From the NCBI GenBank assembly GCA_014695195.1, contig JACJNW010000026.1, forward strand, positions 1 through 64,000: a stretch of 64,000 nt of DNA, given 5' to 3'. This document shows, piece by piece, positions 49,637-59,605 of this stretch. A program made the position numbers and the translations under genes. Below the pieces are notes generated by a model. The model did not search any database. It saw nothing but the letters and a program-made list of their open reading frames with translations, and had not been told where the DNA came from. The DNA is from Cyanobacteria bacterium FACHB-DQ100. Its GTDB lineage: Bacteria > Cyanobacteriota > Cyanobacteriia > Leptolyngbyales > Leptolyngbyaceae. Every line of letters starts with the position of its first letter. Positions within the stretch are counted from its first letter, which is position 1.

Positions 49637-51616
49637 CTAGCTCAACTCCATTCCAGACGCCTGCTTTTGATTGGAACGACTTTTCTCTTGGGTCGCATCC
49701 TGCTGACGTTCAGCGGTTTGCAGTTGATCGGCTAGGCGATCGAAATGAGCGAAATCATTTGGCTGTAACCTCGACATCACGCGCCCATCGTCTCGACGAT
49801 ACACCACACCTCGACCATCGCGCTTATCAGTGATTTTTAGGAAATTATCTTCACCGATCTCAAACTTAAATCGACCTTTCTCTTTATCCCAAACTCTGGC
49901 ATTTTGAGAATGGAGAAAGGCTCGAACCGTTTGCTCCACGCGCTGAGTTTTTGCACCGTATCGCGCCTCGACATCTAACTCTCCAATAGGCGTAAGTGAT
50001 TTATCCTGACGCATCTGCTGAAAGCCTGCTTGATGTGCGGAGGTTAAACGATCACTTTTCGAGAGAATTTGAATACTTCGATGTTGGATTCCAGGTATAG
50101 GAGACTTTGTTGCTTTGAATCGCATCAACTCTCCAGTTGCATCGTTGACAATATAGATATTTGCTCCCTTTAAACTAACTTTGAAATTGCCCACTTCATA
50201 CGTTTTCTCGCTGGTGCGAAGATGTCCACGATCAAAAAGTTCTAACGATGATCGTGCAATGCTTTGATCTCGCATTGTTTCTGGACGAGAGGCTAACCAA
50301 CTCATTGTTTCTCGTAAACCTTGCCCCAATCCTTGAACAACTTGCTGTTTCCAGTTTTGATGAGTTGCCTGAAGAAGCTGTTTCGTTGCTCCATCGGGAA
50401 GTTTAGTGGCTTCTCGTTGGGCAACTGTGATCGCAGGCAAAGTGTTTTCACCATGGGCTGACATGGGCGTAAGATCAGCCGTTAAATCGACTCGATCTTC
50501 TGAATGAGATTGAATTCCTTCAATTAGATTTGAGCGCTGGGGCTGAAGCCGTTGAAAAGTTTCCCAATCATGTCCAGTCGATCCATAGTCCCAAACTTGT
50601 CCCTCTCTCACCGTTAGAACTAACTCATCATTTCCGCGCATGACAGTTAAGCCGTTTGCATCTTGAGTAATTTTGTAGTCGGCGATTGCAACTGTGTCGT
50701 ACAACGGCTTTTCATCACCTAGAGGATTCATTAGGAACTGTGCCGTGTGTGCGATGTCTTGGGCTTGAAGATTCTGAGCTTGCCAATCTAGACTTAGATC
50801 TTCTGGTGGCGGCTCATTTGACTCCATGCACCATTGAAGCTCCTCAGCTTGCTTGTATGCCTCACTGATTTCATTAAGAGCCGTAGGAATATCGTTCGGA
50901 GCGATCACTAGAATTTGTCCTTCACGAGTCGTTTGAAGCACAGTTTTTTCTTGAGATGCAACGATCAGGGTGCCGTTGTCTGCAATGTCGATAATGGTAA
51001 AGTTCTTAGACTGATAATGACGGTTTTCAGTTGGCGTTGTAACTCCTTGTAGATCTAAAACAGATTGGGCAAGAATCCTAAGCTGTTGCGCTTGCTGTAG
51101 TTGCTGTTGCTGCTCAGTTAAACTAGACTGTGCTTGCAAGCTTGTCGCTTCCGTATTTCGAGTGCGTTTGTCAGTGATTGTACTTTGATTACCTAAATTG
51201 TTTTTCTCAGATCGACTTTGCTGTTGAATCTGAAATGCGATTTGATTTACGGTTACGATTCCGTCGCTTTCTTCACGAAATAGAACGGTATCACCATCCT
51301 TGATTTCGATCGCTGGAATCTTGCCTTGATACTTCTTCGGATCAACGTCGTCTGTTACGGGTCTTTGCAGTGCATCAAAAATTGTTTTGAGTCGATCAGG
51401 AGTCAACTCATTGCGAAATTCTCCTCGTGCCATCTGCCCATAAATCAAACGTCGCCCCATTTGGATTCGCATTGTTTTGGGTGGTTCTGATTGTTGAGCG
51501 CGAGAAGAGCCTAAAGCACTAATCATTCCGCGTGTAGCTTGCGCGATCGCACTCAACAATTGAGCTTGATCTTCTTGCATTGCCTGTGCTTCTGTTGGAC
51601 TAACGGTAAAGGCCAT
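49637..51616 (-). CDS. Large hypothetical protein of the transfer operon
   Basis: This 659-residue protein starts at ATG 51616 and is soluble, without signal peptide. A Gln-rich coiled segment (LTEQQQQLQQAQQLRILAQS, ~166-186) splits it. The second half has repeated beta-rich units such as NFTIIDIADNGTLIVASQ, YKITQDANGLTVMRGNDELVL and YEVGNFKVSLKGANIYIVND, each reading like the same small fold. The C-terminus is charged (RDGRGVVYRRDDGRVMSRL). This repeat pattern suggests three or more copies of one domain. The function is unknown; it follows the 51619 gene with a 2-bp gap. Confidence 0.6.
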   Translation of the reverse strand: MAFTVSPTEAQAMQEDQAQLLSAIAQATRGMISALGSSRAQQSEPPKTMRIQMGRRLIYGQMARGEFRNELTPDRLKTIFDALQRPVTDDVDPKKYQGKIPAIEIKDGDTVLFREESDGIVTVNQIAFQIQQQSRSEKNNLGNQSTITDKRTRNTEATSLQAQSSLTEQQQQLQQAQQLRILAQSVLDLQGVTTPTENRHYQSKNFTIIDIADNGTLIVASQEKTVLQTTREGQILVIAPNDIPTALNEISEAYKQAEELQWCMESNEPPPEDLSLDWQAQNLQAQDIAHTAQFLMNPLGDEKPLYDTVAIADYKITQDANGLTVMRGNDELVLTVREGQVWDYGSTGHDWETFQRLQPQRSNLIEGIQSHSEDRVDLTADLTPMSAHGENTLPAITVAQREATKLPDGATKQLLQATHQNWKQQVVQGLGQGLRETMSWLASRPETMRDQSIARSSLELFDRGHLRTSEKTYEVGNFKVSLKGANIYIVNDATGELMRFKATKSPIPGIQHRSIQILSKSDRLTSAHQAGFQQMRQDKSLTPIGELDVEARYGAKTQRVEQTVRAFLHSQNARVWDKEKGRFKFEIGEDNFLKITDKRDGRGVVYRRDDGRVMSRLQPNDFAHFDRLADQLQTAERQQDATQEKSRSNQKQASGMELS

Positions 51617-51618
51617 GA

Positions 51619-51999
51619 TTAATCCTCCTCGTGTAGCAATCCTTGGAGCGCGATCGCTTGAGCCACTCCTTCAACCCGATTCACCACATACTCTCCGCCA
51701 ACTTGAAAGACAGCCGTTTCTCCGTCGAAGCGGTATTCAACAAACGGTGGCTGATAATCTGGCTCACAGTAGCGAAGGTAAACAACTTGTCCTTTCTCAG
51801 AGCGAATGTAGGGAATGTCATCAAATAACACTTCGACAACAGTTGGAACGTAGCCTGGAGGTAGAAGTGGTAGATGTCTAGCACGAATGAGTTCAATAAC
51901 AATCTCTGGTTCTTTGGCAAGAACTGAGATTGCTGCTTCGGATAATTCCCACTCTTGTAATAGAGCTTGAATGTCCTGCGTTTTGAATGTTTGTACCAT
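51619..51999 (-). CDS. Hypothetical protein of the transfer operon
   Basis: This 126-residue protein starts at ATG 51999. It has an acidic helical N-terminus (MVQTFKTQDIQALLQEWELSEAAISVLAKEPEIVIELIRAR) and a beta-rich C-terminus (EVLFDDIPYIRSEKGQVVYLRY, then FVEYRFDGETAVFQVGGEYVV). It is tightly placed between the coupling-protein gene (26 bp) and the 659-residue gene (2 bp), so it is part of one transcript. No family is recognised. Confidence 0.6.
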   Translation of the reverse strand: MVQTFKTQDIQALLQEWELSEAAISVLAKEPEIVIELIRARHLPLLPPGYVPTVVEVLFDDIPYIRSEKGQVVYLRYCEPDYQPPFVEYRFDGETAVFQVGGEYVVNRVEGVAQAIALQGLLHEED

Positions 52000-52025
52000 G
52001 TTAGTTTCTCTCGATGCTTCAGAAA

Positions 52026-53798
52026 TTAATACTCGGTGTAATCATCTGCGTTATACGAATCATCAGCCACTGTGTCTTGAGCATCTATGTTTTGATTATC
52101 ACCATCGAATTTGTCTGTAGAAACTTCATTACTCGATTCAAGCGGAAACTGGCTTTCTGCGATCTGTTGCCGTTTTTCTGCTTCTGCATCAAGTTCGGCT
52201 TCTGTAATTTGCAGCGCTGCCATTCGCTCAGTTAGGCGATCTCTCACGCTCTCTTGCCATAGTTTTTCACTCACTTGTTGAAGCTGATCCTCACGTTTAG
52301 GAATCTTCAGCTTGAGCTTTAGAGGAACTGAAGCTTCTCCCTGTCCCTTGTATGCTGGATTAATGAAAACGCATTCACCCTGATCGAGCTTGAGAATCTC
52401 ATCGACAGTCAGCAATGAAACTTTCTGATATTGCTCGTTCCGACTTGTGCTGCGCTGCATGCCATAGCTGTGAGATCGCGTATATAGCCGAACTTCTTTT
52501 TCGCCTAAATAGCGTGAGACCAGAGCAGCCGTTTCATCGTCGCGTGGGTTAAAAAATACTTTTGTTCCACAGGCAGCAAAGATTGCTTTTGATAGTTCTC
52601 GTCCGTAAGTATGTTGCAGTTGAGCAAAATTTTGATAACCCAGAATTGGACAAAGCCCATAGGAGCGAAACTCATTAATCCATTTTGGTAAGCCATCTAA
52701 ATACAAGGTTGGCAACTCATCTAAACTCACGACTAATGGTTCTTTTCGGGGTTGAGAAAAGTTTCGAGCAACAATTAGATGAAGCATTGCAGCGAGTAGG
52801 GGCGCAACGACATCGCGTTTCTGTGTATCCACTTGGAGAAATAGAATTTGCTTTCCAGCCAGGTCGAGCGGAATGGTGGTTTCTCCGGCGAAACTGGCAA
52901 TCAGATCTTTGCCAATGAATTTATCGAAGGTGCGTTGAGCCGTTGCAACAATTCCTGCAACTTGTTTTTCGGCATCTTCTGAGGACAGTATTTGGCTAAA
53001 GCTTTCAAGCGTCCAAGTTGGAATTTTGTTTGCTTCTCCGGCTTGTCGAATGCGAGTTGGTAGATTAGGAAGATTTAGAATCTTCTTTGCCATGAGCAGA
53101 TCAGGGTACAGCGTTGTTTTCGCCAACAGCATTACCGCTTCAACCAGTTTTTGCCCAGCACTAGAGAAGAAATCATTTTCGCTGGCATTGCTACCGCGAC
53201 GAGTGTTTTTATAAATGACTTCGGCAAGCTGTCCTGCCATAAGAGAGTCTGCCGAATCGCGCACAAAGTCTAGCGGGTTACAAACCCCGGTGTAAGGGAA
53301 ACCAGGTGCAAAGACATGAACGCGATATCCTTGCGCCGCAGCGTAGGCAGCGTGTGCCTCGATTTGTGCGCCCTTGAAATCGTAAACCACGATCGCAAAT
53401 CCTTGCGCGATCGCATCTCGGATCATCGGATCAATAATGCTGTAAGTCTTGCCGCTATTAGGCGCACCGCAAACAGCAATACCCTGCTGCATTTCGGGAA
53501 CTTCTAACGTTCCTGCTCTCAGTGTGACTCGATTATGTTTTCTTTGATTCCGTTGTCGATGCGCGATTGTGCTTGCGACTCGCTTTTCTGCACGACCGCC
53601 GAGCCGCCCCGTTGAAATTTTGCCTTTCTTAGAATTCAAGAGATTCATACTAATGCTGAAAAGACATAATCCAAGTAATAACAGTCCCATTCCCGACTTC
53701 ATCAAAGCTTGGGTTGTATTGAATAGCGTTGTTGATGCAGCATGACTAATCTCAGCGATATTGCTTCGATTGTTTTGCCTAACATTGACATTACTCAT
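52026..53798 (-). CDS. virD4: VirD4/TraD-type coupling protein
   Basis: Coupling proteins are hexameric ATPases that bring the relaxosome to the type IV channel. The protein has 590 residues. One N-terminal transmembrane helix (MGLLLLGLCLFSISMNLL, ~36-53) precedes the motor domain with Walker A GAPNSGKTYS (~111-118), the VVYDFKGAQIEAHA segment, Walker B in PLVVSLDELPTL (~353) and the later conserved GLCPILGYQNFAQLQHTYG. The C-terminal tail is long and acidic (~60 residues), a likely docking segment. The gene overlaps the upstream one by 8 bp. Confidence 0.88.
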   Translation of the reverse strand: MSNVNVRQNNRSNIAEISHAASTTLFNTTQALMKSGMGLLLLGLCLFSISMNLLNSKKGKISTGRLGGRAEKRVASTIAHRQRNQRKHNRVTLRAGTLEVPEMQQGIAVCGAPNSGKTYSIIDPMIRDAIAQGFAIVVYDFKGAQIEAHAAYAAAQGYRVHVFAPGFPYTGVCNPLDFVRDSADSLMAGQLAEVIYKNTRRGSNASENDFFSSAGQKLVEAVMLLAKTTLYPDLLMAKKILNLPNLPTRIRQAGEANKIPTWTLESFSQILSSEDAEKQVAGIVATAQRTFDKFIGKDLIASFAGETTIPLDLAGKQILFLQVDTQKRDVVAPLLAAMLHLIVARNFSQPRKEPLVVSLDELPTLYLDGLPKWINEFRSYGLCPILGYQNFAQLQHTYGRELSKAIFAACGTKVFFNPRDDETAALVSRYLGEKEVRLYTRSHSYGMQRSTSRNEQYQKVSLLTVDEILKLDQGECVFINPAYKGQGEASVPLKLKLKIPKREDQLQQVSEKLWQESVRDRLTERMAALQITEAELDAEAEKRQQIAESQFPLESSNEVSTDKFDGDNQNIDAQDTVADDSYNADDYTEY

Positions 53799-54342
53799 AC
53801 CTTTTGGGTAGCACTTGAATTTCTACAATTTCATATCCTTTACCGTTGAAAGCAAACGTCAATTGCTTAATCTGTTTGTCGTTTAACTGATTAATCTTCA
53901 AGGTTGGTAGCCCGTTCCGAATTATGGAAGACGGTTCGATGAGAGAAACTTTGCGAGGAAGTTGCGGCTTAAGGTAGTGGTCAAGGACTTGTTGATATCG
54001 ATCTTTAGCCGTGGAAACATAGCCCAAGAATTTGCAACCTAATGCACCACATAAAGGATTTTCTTGTGGATGGGTCGCCTCGTTCGCGCTGCGTGTATCA
54101 ATGAGAAAAAGCGGCTTGGATTGCCCGGATTGAAAAAGCTTCCAAACCTTCATTCGTCCAGCGTCACCAGCAAAGTCAGGACTTAAGTTCTCTTTAATAA
54201 CTTGTTGCATCAGACCTGGAGGTGCAGATCGAGCCGCTTCTTGCCAACCCGTTTCAGTTGATGCACTTTTCATTGCAAGAACTGCGATCGTACCCGCAAG
54301 AATTAGACTCACAAATGCCATCAATCGAAATCTAAGCCGCAT
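53791..54342 (-). CDS. Membrane-anchored or periplasmic protein of the transfer operon
   Basis: This 183-residue protein has an N-terminal signal/anchor (LMAFVSLILAGTIAVLAMKS). Two Cys in PLCGALGCKFLGYV could form a disulfide. The middle (KPLFLIDTRSANEATHP) and C-terminus (LPTLKINQLNDKQIKQLTFAF) look like a small alpha/beta domain, possibly thioredoxin-like, though no CxxC active site is seen. It overlaps the coupling-protein gene by 8 bp. The function is unknown. Confidence 0.6.
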   Translation of the reverse strand: MRLRFRLMAFVSLILAGTIAVLAMKSASTETGWQEAARSAPPGLMQQVIKENLSPDFAGDAGRMKVWKLFQSGQSKPLFLIDTRSANEATHPQENPLCGALGCKFLGYVSTAKDRYQQVLDHYLKPQLPRKVSLIEPSSIIRNGLPTLKINQLNDKQIKQLTFAFNGKGYEIVEIQVLPKRYE

Positions 54343-54354
54343 AACTCTCTTCTC

Positions 54355-54855
54355 CTACTGATTGGCTTTCCCTGAACGAATTCCTAGCTGTTGCAATGCC
54401 CAAGCTTCCTCGTCAAACCAGCGATCGCTACTTGAACGTTTGACTTGTTGCTCAAATGCGGTTCTACCGATGCGTTTGATTTCTCTTTGATAGCGTTTTA
54501 GGGTTAGTTGACGTGCAACCGTTTGCGGAACTGCACTTGCTAGTGCTAATCGATCGCCGGTCGGATTGTAGAATTCTCTTCGACAGCTTTTGTTAGCGAT
54601 CGAGATAATCAAATCGCTGGCAATTGGATCGCCTTGCTCGTAGGCAGCGAGTAGATAATAGCTCTTATCTTGCGCTGCGGTGGAACCAATCAGTTCAGTA
54701 CGAGCCACTTGAGCTTTAGGAATACAGGAATTGACAGCCGCAGGAATATTGTTTGATTGAGCGAAGGAAGGCGCGACTTCAAGGATTATCCACCCAACAA
54801 ATAGCAGTACCCCGATTCTGAGAAACACTGATTTCTTGAAAAACTTGTGCATCAT
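54355..54855 (-). CDS. Secreted protein of the transfer operon
   Basis: This 166-residue protein has a clear N-terminal signal peptide (FLRIGVLLFVGWIILEVAPSFA). Two Cys (INSC-like AVNSCIPKAQ and IANKSCRREF) suggest a periplasmic disulfide. The remainder is helical and basic, with RQLTLKRYQREIKRIGRTAFEQQV. It sits between the M23 hydrolase gene (21 bp) and the next membrane protein gene (12 bp). No family is recognised. Confidence 0.55.
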   Translation of the reverse strand: MMHKFFKKSVFLRIGVLLFVGWIILEVAPSFAQSNNIPAAVNSCIPKAQVARTELIGSTAAQDKSYYLLAAYEQGDPIASDLIISIANKSCRREFYNPTGDRLALASAVPQTVARQLTLKRYQREIKRIGRTAFEQQVKRSSSDRWFDEEAWALQQLGIRSGKANQ

Positions 54856-54876
54856 ACCTTAACTCCTGGCTAACGA

Positions 54877-57159
54877 CTACAACTTGAGATATTTTCTTGG
54901 ATCGACTGCTGTTCCACTAAAGGGCTGTCCTGGTGTTGCACCAGTGCGAACTTCAAAATGTAAGTGTGATCCTGTGCCAACGCCCGTATGTCCACTTCGA
55001 GCAATTACTTGTCCTTGACCAACAGATGACCCTACCTGAGTCGTCATTGTGGACAGGTGAGCATAACGAGTTTGCATTCCGTTGCTATGCTCGACGATGA
55101 CCACATTCCCGTAGCCCTCTGCCCAACCTGCATAAATGACTTTACCGCCGTCTGCTGCACGAACTGAGGTTCCTCCAGGTGTGCCAAGATCGAGTCCGCG
55201 ATGAAAACTGCTGCAACCCGCGCAGGGACTCTCACGCGCTCCAAAGCCGCTAGTAATGGGATACCCTTGTGCAGGATTAATTAAGCGCCCAGATGATTTT
55301 ACGTTAGCTGATTTAACGCAATCACCATTGCGCTTGGCAGCGGATTTGTAGTTTCTAGCAAGTTCTTGACCGTAAGTTTTGAGTGTTAATCGTCCGTGTC
55401 CATCAGTTGCATTGCCGTCAATTGGAGCATACGGACCGCCAAAGTGAATTTGCCCGATTCGCTCGATTAAGCGATCGCCGGAAAAGCCTTCGCGTTGAGC
55501 CTGTTGAATATTGCGAGTTTGATCAGCCTTGAAAATGCTGTCTTGAGCCGAAGCTGGAAAGAAGCGGGTAATTTCTGCTTCGCTGATCGATGCCCCAGAA
55601 TCTGCTTTGGCGAGAAAGGCTGCTCCACTTTCTTGTCGTCCAATCAATGCCCGCACATCGGAGCGGTAGGACATATATTGATAGCGTCCTAATCCTCGTC
55701 CGCAATTCCCATCGCCATCGCAGACAAAGCTACCCGCCGATCCATAGTTCCCTTCAATGCTCGAAAATGCTCCGGCAAGTGCTTTGAAATCAACATTGCC
55801 TGCCCCAATTCCACAAATTCCTTCACCATCGTCAAATGCTGCTTCTTGATAACCTGGTAATGCTTCTGCGGGAATTCCCATTGCCCTAGCTCGATCGATG
55901 ACTCCTTCAGGAATCGATGCCCCACTGGACGCACCGCCTTGAGCGTCGAGTAAGCCTGTGAAGATGGGTTGTTTCTCGTGATAATTCAGAAATGGAACTG
56001 GACCTAAAAAGTAAGGTGTACAGCCCAAGTCAGGCAATCCATGTTTACAGATGCGGAAATGTAGTGCCGTAGAAACTGTGCCCGTTGATTCATCAACCTC
56101 CCAAACCGAAACTTTGAATGCGTCTCCGAAGGGATGTCGCCCGGTCGGTTCTTTCCCACCATTGACTGCGCCTAAAATGCCAGAGCCGCCTTTCACTTTC
56201 TGATATTTGCCAGAGATCCATTGCTTGCCGTAAAGCGGCGGTGCGCCAGCAAGTTCGATGTAAGCGCAGCTCTCTTTGCAAGCGACTTGAAAGCCTTCGC
56301 GATCGCTGCCTGAAATCGTATTGCGTCGATCGCTTTCTGCTGTTCCGTACACGACATCGACGATGCCGATCATCCCCGTCACTTGGACAGGATTCGGCAT
56401 TTGAGCCAGTGGCACATTTCCTAATCCTGGTACTTCTGAGATTAAGCTATTTTCCCAATTGGCTAAATTCTGTAGCGGAACGTTCTGTAGATTGGGAATG
56501 TCCGCGATCGAGAATTGCTCAAGTTTCTGCCCAAGCTGCCCTAGACTGAGTCGCCCAAACTCAGGATTCGCGCTCAAAATTTCTGCGATCGTGCTGTCCG
56601 AGTTAGGATTAAACCCAGGTGTTCCCGGAAACTTTTGGCTAAACAGTGCTGAAATTGCGGGAACTTGACTCAACCGATAACTATCTAAGCCAGGAATTGC
56701 AGTGACTAACTGATCAAGAGTTTGCTGTGTTGCAGCCTTGAAGTTGGATAGGGCAACTTGTTTTAGATCGAGCCGAGTGAGTTGAGCGATCGTGTAGAGG
56801 TTGAAAAACTGAGGATACAGACTCGTTTGAAAGTCTCCTAGCTTCAAATAACTATCTGCGGTTTGTCCTGCTCTCCAATGGCGAGAAAGGTCATACCCCA
56901 AGGCTTCATTCAAGTCTGAAGGCGCAGTGAACTCACCATCTTTGAGAATGGGTGGAAGCGAATGAAGCGTAATCTCTGACCAATCAGGAATTCGAGCATA
57001 TTGCCCATCCCACTCAACCGAAGCAATCGGTAGTGTTCCCTCAACATCTGGACTAGCGGCAACGCTTGCTGGAAAGAGTAGCGTAATGCAGACGATTGCA
57101 AGCCCAATGATGAGTGATTTTAGAATCGTAGTTCGTCGGATTCCACCCGTGCTAATCAT
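54877..57159 (-). CDS. M23 peptidase with lysozyme-like region, VirB1-type cell-wall hydrolase
   Basis: This 760-residue exported protein opens peptidoglycan for the channel. It starts with a signal peptide (LIIGLAIVCITLLFPASVAA). Residues ~45-260 form a repeated helical domain (LRLDLKQVALSNFKAATQQTL-like repeats with SQVPAISALF, then LSLGQLGQKLEQFSIADIPNL). Residues ~435-560 look like a lysozyme/transglycosylase domain (FSSIEGNYGSAGSF..., CGRGLGRYQYMSYRSDV). The C-terminal M23 domain has SGFGARESP, FHRGLDLGTPGGT (H-x3-D), YAHLSTM and SHLHFEV (H-x-H), all zinc ligands intact. It is central in the tra cluster. Confidence 0.85.
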   Translation of the reverse strand: MISTGGIRRTTILKSLIIGLAIVCITLLFPASVAASPDVEGTLPIASVEWDGQYARIPDWSEITLHSLPPILKDGEFTAPSDLNEALGYDLSRHWRAGQTADSYLKLGDFQTSLYPQFFNLYTIAQLTRLDLKQVALSNFKAATQQTLDQLVTAIPGLDSYRLSQVPAISALFSQKFPGTPGFNPNSDSTIAEILSANPEFGRLSLGQLGQKLEQFSIADIPNLQNVPLQNLANWENSLISEVPGLGNVPLAQMPNPVQVTGMIGIVDVVYGTAESDRRNTISGSDREGFQVACKESCAYIELAGAPPLYGKQWISGKYQKVKGGSGILGAVNGGKEPTGRHPFGDAFKVSVWEVDESTGTVSTALHFRICKHGLPDLGCTPYFLGPVPFLNYHEKQPIFTGLLDAQGGASSGASIPEGVIDRARAMGIPAEALPGYQEAAFDDGEGICGIGAGNVDFKALAGAFSSIEGNYGSAGSFVCDGDGNCGRGLGRYQYMSYRSDVRALIGRQESGAAFLAKADSGASISEAEITRFFPASAQDSIFKADQTRNIQQAQREGFSGDRLIERIGQIHFGGPYAPIDGNATDGHGRLTLKTYGQELARNYKSAAKRNGDCVKSANVKSSGRLINPAQGYPITSGFGARESPCAGCSSFHRGLDLGTPGGTSVRAADGGKVIYAGWAEGYGNVVIVEHSNGMQTRYAHLSTMTTQVGSSVGQGQVIARSGHTGVGTGSHLHFEVRTGATPGQPFSGTAVDPRKYLKL

Positions 57160-57175
57160 GGTTCGATTTCAATGA

Positions 57176-57877
57176 CTATACCGACTGTGTTTTCAATCCC
57201 ATTTCAACGAGCCGTGCGATTAGCTGTTGAGAAACACCCACTTGTCTTGCAGCATCAGCAACCTGGACTCCGTTTCTAACCAGAGTGATTAAAGACTCTA
57301 AGCGATTCCACAGCGCATCCCGCCGCGAAATCAATCGCCGCGCCGCAGCAACTTGTAAGCCTTGCTCGATTAACTCTGCTCCTGAACTTCCTCGAATGCG
57401 AGTGGCAACAGATGTTGAGGTTATTCGGTTCGGCTGAATGGCGATCGCAGAATAACGAGGACTGCCAGAATTTGGGAAGGTCAAGCGAAAGGTGTAAAGA
57501 TTGCGATCGCTCATCACCGTTAGCAAAGTTGTCGCTGTCGCAGGCAAGTTGGGAAACTTCAAACGCTGAATTCGACGTAGATGAATGACGCTTGCAGTGC
57601 ATGAGTTTTGCCGATTCGCGTTTTGGCAGATGGCATCATCAAAATCGAGTGTGACCTGTGACGGATCATCGAGCCAAGCCTTGCGAATGGTTTCGCGAGT
57701 CGGACGAAAATCTAACGATACTCCATGACCTGCATGAAGCTCGATCGTGGTTAATGAGCTTTGCCGAGTTGTTGAAATAGCAGAATTAGTGCGATCGCTG
57801 CGTGTTTGCGCGTGAGCAGGTGACATTGTTCCTATGGCAAACATTGAAATGCCAACAGCTAAAAGTAAATGCTTCAT
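57176..57877 (-). CDS. TraK/VirB9-like periplasmic secretin-type component
   Basis: This 233-residue protein has a signal peptide ending AHA (MKHLLLAVGISMFAIGTMSPAHA). The mature N-terminal part is beta-rich (LTTIELHAGHGVSLDFRP, then QVTLDFDDAICQN, ATTLLTVMSDRNLYTFRLTFP), fitting the VirB9/TraK domain that binds VirB10. The last ~60 residues hold a helix-turn-helix-like tail (LITLVRNGVQVADAARQVGVS), unusual for this family. The order TraE-TraB-TraK on the minus strand supports the call. Gap to the M23 gene is 16 bp. Confidence 0.65.
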   Translation of the reverse strand: MKHLLLAVGISMFAIGTMSPAHAQTRSDRTNSAISTTRQSSLTTIELHAGHGVSLDFRPTRETIRKAWLDDPSQVTLDFDDAICQNANRQNSCTASVIHLRRIQRLKFPNLPATATTLLTVMSDRNLYTFRLTFPNSGSPRYSAIAIQPNRITSTSVATRIRGSSGAELIEQGLQVAAARRLISRRDALWNRLESLITLVRNGVQVADAARQVGVSQQLIARLVEMGLKTQSV

Positions 57878-57907
57878 ATCGTGACGATAAATTTTGTGAG
57901 ATGGTGA

Positions 57908-59605
57908 TTAGTTCGGCAGTAGCATCGATTGATTCACAAACACTTGAACTGGGCTACCCGATGCAATAAAGAGAGAGTTGGGACGTTGCTCCATCTCTTT
58001 GATCGCTTGTTTATTGCGCTCTTCAATTGAGCCTAAAACGGCATCTGCTCCTCCTTCTAACCCCCCAGCCAGCGCATTTGGTTTAGGATTGCTTTCGGTA
58101 ATGACCGTTGTACCGTTTCCGGTTTGAATTTGGCTATTAGAACGAGTAAACAACTGTGCCGATCGCCGCACTGCTCCTAGCAGAAATTGTCCTGCGTCCA
58201 TTGCTGCAATTTCTTTACCTCGGTCTTCCAATTTTGCAATTAGTGGTTTGCCGTTCTCTCCACGTATCCGAATTGCACCAGTGGGTAAGATGAGTTCTTT
58301 TTGCAACCCGTTTTCATTCCACACAGCCGTTGTCGCTGAGAGTTGAACTTGACCAGCCCGCGAAAACTGATCGACTTGAGCTAGCAAATGCGCTCCACTG
58401 GGAATCGCTACTTGTCCTGTTGAGTCTTTAAGCGGCTGTGCGAGTACGATCGTAAACCGATCGGGGTTAGTCTTTCTAGTCGCTTCTGTGCTTCTAGAAT
58501 TACTCAAAGTTACAGGAGTCGCTAAGATCCCTGGTGTACTCTCTCCTGCAATCAACGAGTGTTGCCGAACCTGTTCTTGTAGAATTGCTGCCTCAGCATC
58601 TTCTAAAATAGGATGCTCTGAGATTGGGTGTTGAGCTGTGACCTGAGATTCTGGTTGTGTTTCTATGATCGTTCTTCTTGGTGCTGTCTGTTCTTTTACT
58701 GGTTGGTCAGTTTGTTCAGTGTTGAGTTGATCGGATGTTCCTGCAATTTGATCCGTATCTATTGCCATTTCAGCATTTGCTTGTACGGCTGATGTCGGTG
58801 CGATTCGAGCAGTTGGAATCGATTGCAAGGAATCTTCAGAGTTTTCTTGAGCCACTTGTGATCTATCTTCGCTTAGGTTGCTATGAGAACTACTAGCATT
58901 CGACCATCTGCTATCAGATGAGTCTGAACGAGAAGAGCCATAGCTGCCTAATTGAGCAAGCTGTTGCCACTGCTGCATTGAATCATCAGGTTGATGGTCA
59001 GCTTTAGCCTGAATCGCTGGTTCTTTTGCTGCCATCGATCGCGCAACAGAAGGGTAGTTGCTCGTAGGCAAACTGACCGGAGCAGAAACTAATCTGGGTG
59101 GGCTGGCTTGGCTAACGATTCGAGGTGGCGCAGAGGCTATGGTGACGGGTTTGGGGGAATCAGTTGCATTGGCTGGCGGTTTAACCGGAATGCGAGGCAA
59201 TTTCTCAGGCTTCCCGTTTTTTGCTAAACGATTCTGTAGGTTAGTTTGATCACCGATCGCTGCATTTGCCTTGAGCTTGCCATTTTCTTCCCGCAGTCTT
59301 GATAGTTCATCTGAAGGAGTTTCTGGCTGTGATACTGTTTCGCTCGTGGGTTGCGGTAAATTCTTCTGAGCTTGTTTGAATCGCCCGCCGCCTGCTAAAA
59401 ATAGAGCAGCAAAGCCAAACACAGGGATGAGAAGCAATCCAATGAGGGCGAGTTTCGGAACAGGTTTCGTCCAAACAGGGCGGCTCGATCGTGCTAATTC
59501 AACCGGGAACTCCCCCTCATGTACTAATGGTTCTTCGACTGTGGGAGCTTGGGTAATTGCTTTCAAATCTTCAGTCGTAATCTTTTCGTGTGATTGTCCA
59601 TTCAT
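57908..59605 (-). CDS. VirB10/TraB/TrbI-type channel protein
   Basis: This 565-residue protein spans inner membrane to outer channel. An N-terminal cytosolic part leads to one transmembrane helix (LALIGLLLIPVFGFAALFLAGG, ~52-73). A very long Pro/Ser/Gln-rich periplasmic linker (~75-365) with a coiled part follows. The C-terminal beta-barrel domain of TrbI/VirB10 has FTIVLAQPLKDSTGQVAIPSGAHLLAQV, then LILPTGAIRIRGENGKPL and the end PNSLFIASGSPVQVFVNQSM. It overlaps the upstream gene by four bases (ATGA). Confidence 0.85.
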   Translation of the reverse strand: MNGQSHEKITTEDLKAITQAPTVEEPLVHEGEFPVELARSSRPVWTKPVPKLALIGLLLIPVFGFAALFLAGGGRFKQAQKNLPQPTSETVSQPETPSDELSRLREENGKLKANAAIGDQTNLQNRLAKNGKPEKLPRIPVKPPANATDSPKPVTIASAPPRIVSQASPPRLVSAPVSLPTSNYPSVARSMAAKEPAIQAKADHQPDDSMQQWQQLAQLGSYGSSRSDSSDSRWSNASSSHSNLSEDRSQVAQENSEDSLQSIPTARIAPTSAVQANAEMAIDTDQIAGTSDQLNTEQTDQPVKEQTAPRRTIIETQPESQVTAQHPISEHPILEDAEAAILQEQVRQHSLIAGESTPGILATPVTLSNSRSTEATRKTNPDRFTIVLAQPLKDSTGQVAIPSGAHLLAQVDQFSRAGQVQLSATTAVWNENGLQKELILPTGAIRIRGENGKPLIAKLEDRGKEIAAMDAGQFLLGAVRRSAQLFTRSNSQIQTGNGTTVITESNPKPNALAGGLEGGADAVLGSIEERNKQAIKEMEQRPNSLFIASGSPVQVFVNQSMLLPN